From the NCBI GenBank assembly GCA_959022495.1, contig CAUEYX010000002.1, forward strand, positions 1-64,000: 64,000 nt of DNA, read 5' to 3'. This stretch comes from an uncultured Lachnospiraceae bacterium. GTDB taxonomy: Bacteria > Bacillota > Clostridia > Lachnospirales > Lachnospiraceae. The position numbers and the translations under genes were made by a program. Of the stretch, positions 24,581-32,012 are shown in pieces (within the stretch, counting starts at the first letter, position 1; the number at the start of each line of letters is the position of its first letter). The notes beneath the pieces were generated by a model. That model was given only the letters and a program-made list of their open reading frames with translations, was not told the origin of the DNA and searched no databases.

Positions 24581-25191
24581 ATAAGATTATTAAGAATACG
24601 CTGATTCTAACCGTAATTACGGTAATTTCCGGTCTGCTGCTGGGACTGGTGTACGATATTACAAAGGACCCCATCGCCGCGGCCCAGGAAAACGCAAAGC
24701 AGGAGGCGTTTAAGGCGGTTCTGCCTGCGGCGTCTCTTTTTGAAGAATACGAGAGCTTTGACGCTGAAAACGCCGGGGAGCTTCTGACCGAAAATGGTTA
24801 CACATCTGATGAGATTACGGAAGCTGTAATCGGGAAAGACGACAGCGGCGAGGCAGTCGGATTTGTGGTAAATGTGGTTTCCCATGAGGGATATGGCGGC
24901 GATATTGAAGTATCCGTGGGCATTGCTTCCGACGGCACGGTCACCGGGATTGAAATGCTTTCCATCAGTGAGACGGCCGGACTTGGGATGAAGGCCGATG
25001 AGCCTGAATTCAAAGACCAGTTCAAAGATAAAAATGTGGAAAAATTTTCTTACACAAAGTCCGGCGAAAGCGGCGACAATATGATCGATGCCATCAGCGG
25101 CGCCACGATCACAACCAATGCTGTTACCAATGCGGTTGACGCGGCGCTTGTATATTATCAGAATGAGTTAGGAGGCGGTGTCTATGAATAA
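24577..25191 (+). CDS. rnfG: Rnf electron transport complex subunit RnfG
   Basis: A 204-residue protein with one N-terminal span (TLILTVITVISGLLLGLVYDI) and an external FMN-binding domain. The flavinylation motif is DAISGATITT, with S174-G-A-T177; ApbE links FMN to this threonine. Translation begins at TTG, overlapping the rnfD stop (TTGA), with AAGGAGGAGA upstream. The ending overlaps rnfE by eight bases. It passes electrons within the complex on the outer face of the membrane. Confidence 0.94.
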   Translation: MNKIIKNTLILTVITVISGLLLGLVYDITKDPIAAAQENAKQEAFKAVLPAASLFEEYESFDAENAGELLTENGYTSDEITEAVIGKDDSGEAVGFVVNVVSHEGYGGDIEVSVGIASDGTVTGIEMLSISETAGLGMKADEPEFKDQFKDKNVEKFSYTKSGESGDNMIDAISGATITTNAVTNAVDAALVYYQNELGGGVYE

Positions 25192-25924
25192 GTGTACAGA
25201 ACGTATCTTTAACGGGCTGGTCAAAGAAAATCCGACTTTTGTACTCATGCTGGGCATGTGCCCGACGCTGGCGGTTACAACGTCCGCTGTCAATGGAATC
25301 GGCATGGGGCTTTCTACCACGGCAGTGCTCGTTATGTCCAATATGCTGATCTCTATGCTGAGAAAAGTGATTCCGGATTCTGTCCGCATGCCGGCATTTA
25401 TTGTCGTTGTTGCTTCATTTGTGACAATCGTGGATTTCCTTCTCGAAGGATTTGTGCCAAGTTTATATGATTCTCTTGGGCTTTATATTCCGCTGATTGT
25501 TGTAAACTGTATCATCCTGGGAAGAGCTGAGAGTTACTCGTCCAAGAATCCTGTGCTTCCCTCCATTTTCGATGGGATTGGCATGGGGCTCGGATTTACG
25601 GTGGGGCTGACCTGTATCGGTATTGTCAGGGAGCTGATCGGTGCGGGGCAGATCTTTGGGATGCAGATTATGCCGGACGCTTATGAGCCCTTGACGATTT
25701 TTATTCTGGCTCCGGGCGCGTTCTTTGTGCTGGCATGTCTTGTGGCTTTACAAAATAAGATCAAGAAGAATCTTGCAGATAAGGGAAAAGCAGTTCCCCA
25801 GACAGCGGGATGCGGGGAGGGATGCGCTTCCTGCGCGGGCAGAGGGATCTGCGGCGGCCGCTCTGTTTCAGAGGGGGCGCAGGCTTCTGAAGTGAAAAAT
25901 GAAAAAGAACAGGAGGGGGCATAA
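25184..25924 (+). CDS. rnfE: Rnf electron transport complex subunit RnfE, with cysteine-rich tail
   Basis: A 246-residue membrane subunit with six spans, paralogous to RnfA and sharing the pattern NPTFVLMLGMCPTLAVTTSAVNG, where the cysteine takes part in a membrane 2Fe-2S site. The ATG at 25184 has GGAGG eight bases upstream; the GTG at 25178 is too close. After the last span the chain continues with an unusual soluble tail of about 40 residues containing CGEGCASCAGRGICGG, five cysteines in 16 residues. Standard RnfE ends near the last span, so this tail may bind a metal or cluster. Confidence 0.94.
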   Translation: MNKCTERIFNGLVKENPTFVLMLGMCPTLAVTTSAVNGIGMGLSTTAVLVMSNMLISMLRKVIPDSVRMPAFIVVVASFVTIVDFLLEGFVPSLYDSLGLYIPLIVVNCIILGRAESYSSKNPVLPSIFDGIGMGLGFTVGLTCIGIVRELIGAGQIFGMQIMPDAYEPLTIFILAPGAFFVLACLVALQNKIKKNLADKGKAVPQTAGCGEGCASCAGRGICGGRSVSEGAQASEVKNEKEQEGA

Positions 25925-26515
25925 ATGCAGGAATTATTATTAATTGCAGTGGGTTCGGCTTTTGTCAACAATGTCGTGCTCAGCCAGTTCCTGGGGATCT
26001 GTCCGTTCCTTGGGGTATCAAAAAATGTGAAGACAGCCGCGGGTATGGGAGGAGCAGTCGTATTCGTTATCACGATCGCGTCTTTTGTGACCGGGCTGAT
26101 CTATCAGTTTATTTTGGGAAATCCCAATATTATGGGCGGAGAGCTGGAGTACCTGAATACGATTGTATTTATCCTTGTCATTGCTGCCCTGGTTCAGTTT
26201 GTAGAGATGTTTTTAAAAAGATCCATGCCGCCGCTTTATAATGCTCTTGGTGTGTACCTTCCGCTGATTACGACAAACTGCGCGGTGCTTGGCGTAGCCC
26301 TGACCAATGTACAGGAGGGGTATGGCATCCTGACCGGAGTAGTAAATGGGTTCGCGACTGCGGTGGGATTCCTTGTATCCATCGTGCTTATGGCGGGTAT
26401 CCGGGAAAAGATTGAATATAATGACGTACCGGGATCATTCCGGGGCACGCCGATTGTGCTGGTGACAGCCGGTCTGATGGCGATTGCGTTCTTCGGGTTT
26501 TCCGGTCTGATATAG
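25925..26515 (+). CDS. rnfA: Rnf electron transport complex subunit RnfA
   Basis: A 196-residue membrane subunit with six spans. It shows the RnfA signatures FVNNVVLSQFLGICPFLGVS near the start and LPLITTNCAVLGVAL in the middle, containing the cysteines that with RnfE hold an intramembrane iron-sulfur centre. The ATG follows the rnfE stop without a gap, and GGAGGGGG within the rnfE end serves as ribosome site. Length matches the family. Confidence 0.95.
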   Translation: MQELLLIAVGSAFVNNVVLSQFLGICPFLGVSKNVKTAAGMGGAVVFVITIASFVTGLIYQFILGNPNIMGGELEYLNTIVFILVIAALVQFVEMFLKRSMPPLYNALGVYLPLITTNCAVLGVALTNVQEGYGILTGVVNGFATAVGFLVSIVLMAGIREKIEYNDVPGSFRGTPIVLVTAGLMAIAFFGFSGLI

Positions 26516-26527
26516 GAGGACAGGATC

Positions 26528-27337
26528 ATGAGTGTGACAGGGATTATATTAGCTGCCGTAATTGTGGGCGGCACGGGATTGTTTATCGGAGTCTTCCTTG
26601 GGATATCAGGCAAGAAGTTTGCCGTGGAGACTGATGAGAGAGAAACAGCCATCCTGGAAGCGCTTCCGGGAAATAACTGCGGCGGATGTGGATATGCAGG
26701 CTGCTCCGGGCTTGCCGCGGCAATTGTGAAAGGGGAGGCTGAAGTGGGTGCCTGCCCGGTTGGCGGCACGCCTGTGGCGGAGAAAATCGGAACCATCATG
26801 GGCGTGGATGCTGCCGCCAAAGAGCGTATGACGGCTTTCGTTAAATGCGGGGGCAGCTGTGAGAAGGCGAAGACGGAATATCAATATTATGGTATCCGGG
26901 ACTGCATTATGGCGGCCCAGATGCAGGACGGCGGCGCCAAAGGCTGCGCATATGGGTGTCTGGGATACGGTACGTGTGTCGATGTCTGCCCATTTGACGC
27001 GATGCACATTGTAGACGGCATCGCGGTCGTGGATGAGGAGGCGTGCAAGGCCTGTGGAAAATGTGTCTCCGCGTGTCCAAAGCATTTGATTGAGCTGATC
27101 CCATATCGGCAGAAAACATTGATACAGTGCAGTTCCAACGACAAAGGGAAGGCGCTGATGGAAGTGTGTCAGGCGGGCTGCATCGGCTGCCGCCTCTGCG
27201 AGAAAAATTGCGAAGCAGGCGCTGTTACCGTCCATAATTTCCTGGCCCATATTGATGTGGAAAAGTGTACGAACTGCGGCGTGTGCGCGGAGAAATGCCC
27301 CAGGAAGATTATCAAAGTCCGGCCGGTTCTTCTTTAA
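26528..27337 (+). CDS. rnfB: Rnf electron transport complex subunit RnfB (polyferredoxin)
   Basis: A 269-residue subunit that receives electrons from reduced ferredoxin. One N-terminal span (IILAAVIVGGTGLFIGVFLG) is followed by the Fe-S domain NNCGGCGYAGCSGLA-x-C. Ferredoxin-like CxxC motif groups come next, among them CVDVCPFDAM, CKACGKCVSACPKHLI, CIGCRLCEKNCEAGAV and CTNCGVCAEKCPRK. The ATG has AGGAGGA upstream. It closes the operon; a strong terminator follows and the ApbE gene converges on it. Confidence 0.95.
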   Translation: MSVTGIILAAVIVGGTGLFIGVFLGISGKKFAVETDERETAILEALPGNNCGGCGYAGCSGLAAAIVKGEAEVGACPVGGTPVAEKIGTIMGVDAAAKERMTAFVKCGGSCEKAKTEYQYYGIRDCIMAAQMQDGGAKGCAYGCLGYGTCVDVCPFDAMHIVDGIAVVDEEACKACGKCVSACPKHLIELIPYRQKTLIQCSSNDKGKALMEVCQAGCIGCRLCEKNCEAGAVTVHNFLAHIDVEKCTNCGVCAEKCPRKIIKVRPVLL

Positions 27338-27362
27338 CAGAAACAACCGGACCTTTCCAAGA

Positions 27363-27412
27363 GAGACAGCGGATAGAACCTGTGAAATACAGGAATTTCC
27401 GCTGTCTCTTTA
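27363..27412. terminator. Terminator shared by rnfB and the convergent apbE
   Basis: GAGACAGCGGA pairs with TCCGCTGTCTC (11 base pairs), and an inner hairpin CCTGTGAAATACAGG fills the loop. TTTATT follows on the plus strand. The 3' end of apbE on the minus strand begins right beside it, so the structure may stop both transcripts. Confidence 0.8.
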
Positions 27413-28423
27413 TTCCAGACGGAGGATTTGATCATCGGTTGTGTGGATCTTACCGTCTTTTGTGACAAAGACAGCTTCCACGCCACTGATGTCCTGGATC
27501 AGTTTCATTCCTTCTTCCAGGCCCAGGATATAGCAGGTCGTGCTCAGAGCGTCCCCGTCCACAGACCGCTCGGACAGGATGGTTACCTGATCCAGATCGT
27601 TCTGTACAGGATACCCGGTGAATGGATCAAGGATATGGTGGTAGATTACGCCGTCTTTCTCAAAGTATCTTTCATAATCCCCGGAAGATACGAGCGATTG
27701 ATCGGACAGGGATACAGAACCCAGCAGAGTGCCGTCCGCGGCAAATGGTTTCTGGATGCCGATATGAAAGCTGGTGCCGTCGTATTTTCCCCCAAGGGCG
27801 AGTACATTTCCTCCCAGGTTGATTACAGCGTGTTCGACGCCCGCGTCTTTCAGATAGTCTTTCAGGGAATCCGCGATATAGCCTTTTGCGATTCCGCCCA
27901 GATCAATCCGGGCTTCCGGGTCTGTAAGCGTGACTGTTCTGCCGTCGATCTGGATACAGCGGTAGTCAATGTGGCTGACCGCTTCCTGGAGCGCTTCTGA
28001 TCCCGGGAGCACCCCATCCGGGTTTTCCTTGAAATTCCAGAGGTCAGAGGCGGGGGCAGTGGTGATGTCAAACCGGCCTTCAGAGAGGCCGCCATAATAA
28101 ATCCCCAGGCGGATCAGTTCAGCAGTCTCATCAGACACAGTCACAGGAGCGCCCTGGGCACGGTTGATCTGGGAAACCTCGCTGGTCTCTATGGAGGGAC
28201 TTAAGATCCCTTCGAAATACTCGCACATCTCTTCGCAGTGGTCCAGTACTGCGCGGTCCGTCCCCCATGCTTCAATCTGGATGACCGTATCGAAATACAT
28301 CCCGGTCATCTTCAAAGATTCCGTCTTAATAGGGGTGCCGCATCCTCCAGCTGAGAAAGCGGTGAGGAAAGCTGCAAGTGTAAGTATAAAAAAATGGGTC
28401 CTGACGTGTGTTTTGTATTTCAT
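27410..28423 (-). CDS. apbE: FAD:protein FMN transferase (ApbE), lipoprotein
   Basis: A 337-residue enzyme that moves FMN from FAD onto threonine in flavoproteins. The signal peptide FFILTLAAFLTAFSAGGC ends in a lipobox-like site (C28). ApbE features include MTGMYFDTVIQIEAWG, the YYGGLSEGRFDITTAPASDLWNF stretch, DLGGIAKGYIADSL and the metal-binding YHHILDPFTGYP. Rnf subunits D and G, encoded next door, need exactly this modification outside the membrane, which makes them its likely substrates. The start at 28423 is chosen by the signal peptide; the upstream in-frame extension looks unlike one. Confidence 0.93.
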   Translation of the reverse strand: MKYKTHVRTHFFILTLAAFLTAFSAGGCGTPIKTESLKMTGMYFDTVIQIEAWGTDRAVLDHCEEMCEYFEGILSPSIETSEVSQINRAQGAPVTVSDETAELIRLGIYYGGLSEGRFDITTAPASDLWNFKENPDGVLPGSEALQEAVSHIDYRCIQIDGRTVTLTDPEARIDLGGIAKGYIADSLKDYLKDAGVEHAVINLGGNVLALGGKYDGTSFHIGIQKPFAADGTLLGSVSLSDQSLVSSGDYERYFEKDGVIYHHILDPFTGYPVQNDLDQVTILSERSVDGDALSTTCYILGLEEGMKLIQDISGVEAVFVTKDGKIHTTDDQILRLE

Positions 28424-28612
28424 CTGTGCTCTGTATACTCCTTTTCGTTTCTCCGGATAGGATGGACGCCCGGATAGACAGCTTCGCCTGTACACGGGAA
28501 ACCATGAGGTTATTATAAGCGTTTTCTATGCCCCGCACAACCGGGAATATGGCTGATATTTCATGCTGCCGTCCAGGTCCGCGGGCAGCTGGACATACAA
28601 TCGAACATGTGG

Positions 28613-28641
28613 TTGCACATTAAAAGTCATTGTGCTATGAT
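28613..28641 (+). promoter_or_regulatory. SigA-type promoter of the NusG_II/Gx-transporter pair
   Basis: TTGCAC (28613-28618), a 17-base spacer and TATGAT (28636-28641), 24 bases before the ATG of the NusG_II gene. The rest of the 240-base gap 28424-28664 back to apbE holds no further recognisable signal. Confidence 0.65.
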
Positions 28642-28664
28642 ATTGGAAGTGAAGAGGTACAAGT

Positions 28665-29021
28665 ATGAAGAAAAATGACTTGCTTCTGGCGGCGGGCATT
28701 CTGGCGGTGGCTGCCCTTTTATTTTTATTTCAGATACTGCGTGGGACTGAGGAAAACGCGTCGGCTGTTGTCACCGTTGACGGGGAAATCACAGGCACCT
28801 ATTGCCTGAATGAGGACCGTACCGTGGAGATCAATGATTCCAACCGGCTTGTGATCAGCGGCGGTTCTGCGTATATGGAGTGGGCGGACTGCCCGGATCA
28901 AGTGTGCGTGCGCCACCGCAGAATCAGCCGTGACGGGGAGAGCATCATCTGTCTTCCCAACCGGGTGGTTATATCTGTGGAGAGCCGGGAAGAAAGCGGA
29001 CTGGACAGCATCGCACAGTAA
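28665..29021 (+). CDS. NusG domain II-containing membrane-anchored protein
   Basis: A 118-residue protein with one N-terminal span (LLLAAGILAVAALLFLFQIL) and an extracytoplasmic domain of the NusG_II (DUF1312) type: VVTVDGEITGTYCLNEDRTVEI, then ADCPDQVCVRHRRIS and IICLPNRVVISV. The three conserved cysteines, two of them in DCPDQVC, are typical. Such proteins are commonly paired with a Gx-transporter-like membrane protein and with flavinylated electron-transfer genes. That matches the neighbourhood here (ApbE and Rnf). Function is not established. Confidence 0.82.
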   Translation: MKKNDLLLAAGILAVAALLFLFQILRGTEENASAVVTVDGEITGTYCLNEDRTVEINDSNRLVISGGSAYMEWADCPDQVCVRHRRISRDGESIICLPNRVVISVESREESGLDSIAQ

Positions 29022-29044
29022 GATTTAAAGGAAAGGTAGAAAGA

Positions 29045-29539
29045 TTGAAGAACAGAGCGGCTTATTTTGGAGTTTTTACGGCGCTGGCGCTGATTCTGAG
29101 TTATGTAGAAACGCTGATTCCGATTCAATTGGGCATCCCGGGAGCAAAACCCGGGCTGGCAAATCTGGCAGTCGTTCTTATTCTGTATAAGACGGATTTG
29201 AAAGAAGCGTTTCTTTTATCTGTGACACGGATTGTGCTGTCAGGGTTTCTCTTCGGCAATTTGTTCGGCATTCTGTACAGTCTTGCAGGTGGTATCCTAA
29301 GTCTTGCTGTCATGGCTTTTCTGAAACAGAGAAAATCTTTTAGTGTCATCGGGGTGAGCATAGCGGGAGGCGTAAGCCATAATGTGGGACAGCTGATCGT
29401 GGCGATGATTGTGGTGGAGACTTATGAGATTGGATATTACCTTCCGGTACTTCTCATTGCGGGAACAGCCGCGGGAGCGGTAATCGGAACAGTAAGCCGG
29501 GAGGTGCTCAAGCGGGTGAAAAATTTTTCGTTTATTTAA
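29045..29539 (+). CDS. Gx transporter family protein (heptaprenyl diphosphate synthase component I-like)
   Basis: A 164-residue membrane protein with about five spans and an ECF S-component look (AALILSYVETLIPIQLGIPGAKPGLANL, IAGGVSHNVGQLIVAMIVV). It belongs to the family long labelled heptaprenyl diphosphate synthase component I and now called Gx transporter. It starts with TTG at 29045 after GGAAAGG and lies 23 bases behind the NusG_II gene, so the two are likely co-expressed. A small-molecule transport or quinone/flavin-related role is suspected from context only. Confidence 0.82.
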   Translation: MKNRAAYFGVFTALALILSYVETLIPIQLGIPGAKPGLANLAVVLILYKTDLKEAFLLSVTRIVLSGFLFGNLFGILYSLAGGILSLAVMAFLKQRKSFSVIGVSIAGGVSHNVGQLIVAMIVVETYEIGYYLPVLLIAGTAAGAVIGTVSREVLKRVKNFSFI

Positions 29540-29603
29540 TGGGGCTTCCACCGGAATCAGCAGGCGGACACTTTTTATAGATATAGAGAGGAAAGAGAAA
29601 ACA

Positions 29604-30215
29604 ATGGTCTCATATGTAAAAGGAGAACTTGCGGCAGTTGAAGAGGATAAGGCAGTTGTAGAGGCTGGCGGCGTTGGTTATGGCGTTTATATGCCGCAGC
29701 AGTCACTGGCTCTTCTGCCGGAGATTGGGAGTACGGTTAAGCTGTATACATATCTGAATGTAAGGGAAGACGCTATGCAGCTGTTCGGCTTTTTGACAAG
29801 GGATGACCTGGAAATATTTAAACTGGTCATTGGGGTGAGCGGGATCGGCCCCAAAGGCGGACTTAACATTCTGTCGTGCATGAGCCCGGATGAGCTTCGT
29901 TTCGCAGTCATGTCCGGGGATGCCAAGGCCATCTCAGCGGCGCCTGGGATTGGGAAAAAGACCGCGGAGAAGCTGATCGTGGAGCTCAAGGACAAAGTGG
30001 ACATCGAAGACATGCTGGAGCATGCCGCCCATGGAAGCGAAGGAGGCGCGGCTGTCTCCGGGGCCGCGGATAATGATATGCAGGCGGAGGCTGTGCAGGC
30101 TCTTGTAGCACTGGGATACGGAAGTGCGGAAAGTATGCGCGCTGTGAAGAAAACATCCGCTGAATGCACGACTGTGGAAGAAATGTTAAAAGAAGCATTG
30201 AAATATTTATTTTAG
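29604..30215 (+). CDS. ruvA: Holliday junction branch migration protein RuvA
   Basis: A 203-residue protein that tetramerises on Holliday junctions and loads RuvB. The N-terminal OB fold (MVSYVKGELAAVEEDKAVVEAGGVGYGV), tandem helix-hairpin-helix motifs (VSGIGPKGGLNIL and APGIGKKTAEKLIVELKD) and the C-terminal RuvB-binding domain (AVQALVALGYGSAESMRAV) are complete. GAGAGGAAAG precedes the ATG. It is followed by ruvB after 80 bases, the usual pairing. Confidence 0.96.
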   Translation: MVSYVKGELAAVEEDKAVVEAGGVGYGVYMPQQSLALLPEIGSTVKLYTYLNVREDAMQLFGFLTRDDLEIFKLVIGVSGIGPKGGLNILSCMSPDELRFAVMSGDAKAISAAPGIGKKTAEKLIVELKDKVDIEDMLEHAAHGSEGGAAVSGAADNDMQAEAVQALVALGYGSAESMRAVKKTSAECTTVEEMLKEALKYLF

Positions 30216-30295
30216 CCTCCGGAAGAGGATGAACACTTATTTCCGCATGTAGAAGCACGGCGCTGTACAGCGATGAAGGGGAACTGGGATTCATT

Positions 30296-31300
30296 ATGGG
30301 AAAACGGATTATTACAACGGAGAATCTGGAAGAGGATATTAAAATAGAGGGTGAGCTCCGCCCTCATCTTCTGACAGAATACATTGGTCAGGAGAAAGCG
30401 AAAGAGACATTGAAAGTTTATATAGAAGCGGCAAAAGCGAGGAATGAAGCGCTGGACCATGTCCTGTTCTACGGTCCTCCGGGACTGGGCAAGACGACGC
30501 TTGCCGGCATTATCGCGAATGAGATGGGCGTGCACATGAAGGTGACATCCGGCCCGGCGATCGAAAAGCCCGGGGAGATGGCGGCGATCCTGAACAGCCT
30601 CCAGGAACACGATGTCCTTTTTGTAGACGAGATTCACCGTCTGAACCGTCAGGTGGAGGAAGTGCTGTATCCTGCAATGGAGGATTACGCGATTGACATT
30701 ATGATCGGAAAAGGGGCAGGTGCCAGGTCAATCCGCCTGAATCTGCCCAAGTTTACCCTTGTGGGCGCCACCACCCGGGCGGGAATGCTGACAGCTCCGC
30801 TCCGGGACCGTTTCGGCGTTGTGAACCGGCTGGAATTTTATACAGACGAAGAGCTGAAGACGATTATTTTAAGGTCCGCAAGGGTGCTTAATGTGGAGAT
30901 CGAAGAGGCGGGAGCTCTTGAGCTTGCCAGACGTTCCAGGGGGACTCCAAGGCTTGCCAACAGGCTTTTAAAGAGAGTGCGGGATTTCGCTCAGGTAAAA
31001 TATGAGGGGAAAATCACGAAAAAAGTTGCGGACTATGCGCTTGATCTTCTGGATGTAGACAAGTACGGATTGGACCATATCGACAGAGGCATCCTGGTTA
31101 CTATGATTGAGAAATTTCAGGGAGGACCAGTGGGACTGGATACTCTTGCCGCAGCCATTTCTGAGGATACAGGGACATTGGAGGATGTGTACGAACCCTA
31201 TCTGCTGAAGAACGGATTCATCCAGAGGACGCCCCGGGGAAGAGTGGTTACGAATCTGGCTTACAGCCATCTGGGGATTCCCCTGCCCCAGGCGGAGTAA
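30296..31300 (+). CDS. ruvB: Holliday junction branch migration DNA helicase RuvB
   Basis: A 334-residue AAA+ motor that drives branch migration with RuvA. Walker A is GPPGLGKTT from residue 60, Walker B is FVDEIHRLNR, and the sensor and arginine-finger regions (GATTRAGMLTAPLRDRFG) are present. The C-terminal winged helix ends with LLKNGFIQRTPRGRVVT. Length and motifs match the family. The RNA upstream of the ATG has only a weak ribosome site, which suggests coupling to ruvA. Confidence 0.97.
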   Translation: MGKRIITTENLEEDIKIEGELRPHLLTEYIGQEKAKETLKVYIEAAKARNEALDHVLFYGPPGLGKTTLAGIIANEMGVHMKVTSGPAIEKPGEMAAILNSLQEHDVLFVDEIHRLNRQVEEVLYPAMEDYAIDIMIGKGAGARSIRLNLPKFTLVGATTRAGMLTAPLRDRFGVVNRLEFYTDEELKTIILRSARVLNVEIEEAGALELARRSRGTPRLANRLLKRVRDFAQVKYEGKITKKVADYALDLLDVDKYGLDHIDRGILVTMIEKFQGGPVGLDTLAAAISEDTGTLEDVYEPYLLKNGFIQRTPRGRVVTNLAYSHLGIPLPQAE

Positions 31301-31363
31301 AGGAACTGGCAGAGCGTACAGACGCGCGAATTGGCAGCGCCTGCGCTTTTCCAGAAAAAACTG

Positions 31364-31392
31364 TTGGTTTTTACTGGCAAATCGTATATAAT
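31364..31392 (+). promoter_or_regulatory. SigA-type promoter of zapA
   Basis: TTGGTT (31364-31369), a 17-base spacer and perfect TATAAT (31387-31392), 29 bases before the zapA ATG. Confidence 0.7.
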
Positions 31393-31421
31393 AAACAGGT
31401 AAGAAACACGAGGAGGAAGCT

Positions 31422-31832
31422 ATGAGTTCGGCAAAACATTTTACAGAAGTATTGATCGGGGGAAAGGTATATACTCTGAGCGGATTTGAGGGTGAAGAAT
31501 ACCTGCAGAAAGTATCCTCCTATCTGAACCACAAGATTACAGAGTGCGCGAACAGCGAGGGATACAGAAAGCAGAGTGCGGATACAAGAAATGTACTTCT
31601 CGCCCTGAATATCGCGGATGATTATTTTAAAGCAAAGAAGCAGGGGGACTCCCTTGAGAGTGATATTGAGCTTAAGGACAAGGAAATGTATGACCTCAAG
31701 CACGAGCTCATCTCAGCGCAGATTAAGCTGGAGAATGCGGAGAAAGAGCTGGCGAAGATGAAAGAAGAAAACAACGATCTTCAGATGCAGATCGTGAAAC
31801 TGGAAACAGAGATGAAAAACCGCAGGCGATGA
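31422..31832 (+). CDS. zapA: Cell division protein ZapA-like
   Basis: A 136-residue protein. The N-terminal ZapA domain (TEVLIGGKVYTLSGFEGEEYLQKVSSYL) and the helix with NVLLALNIADDYFK precede a long coiled coil rich in K/E/L that reaches the C-terminus (ELAKMKEENNDLQMQI). ZapA binds and bundles FtsZ filaments at the division site. GAGGAGG precedes the ATG. It is followed by a hairpin at 31899, so it is probably monocistronic. Confidence 0.88.
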   Translation: MSSAKHFTEVLIGGKVYTLSGFEGEEYLQKVSSYLNHKITECANSEGYRKQSADTRNVLLALNIADDYFKAKKQGDSLESDIELKDKEMYDLKHELISAQIKLENAEKELAKMKEENNDLQMQIVKLETEMKNRRR

Positions 31833-31898
31833 CTGCGGAGAAAATAATTACAGGCAGGAGCGGTTATAATCGGGGTAACCGGGAATGTGAGGATGCGA

Positions 31899-31923
31899 GG
31901 GCTGTCAGAAAAGACAGCCCCTT
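31899..31923 (+). terminator. Terminator between zapA and the U32 peptidase gene
   Basis: GGGCTGTC pairs perfectly with GACAGCCC across an AGAAAA loop and is followed by CTTTC. The T-run is short. The rest of the gap to 32012 shows no clear promoter. Confidence 0.6.
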
Positions 31924-32012
31924 TCATTATAGAGGAAGATTATGCATAGCGGGAATGCAGACAGAGAGAATCAGCAGGGCGACCGCTGCTGGAAGAAAGG
32001 ATTTTTCAGAAT

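Noticed and set aside
26606..27346. Minus-strand open frame (246 codons) opposite rnfB
   Set aside because: Shadow of the cysteine-rich RnfB codons; no ribosome site or recognisable domain.
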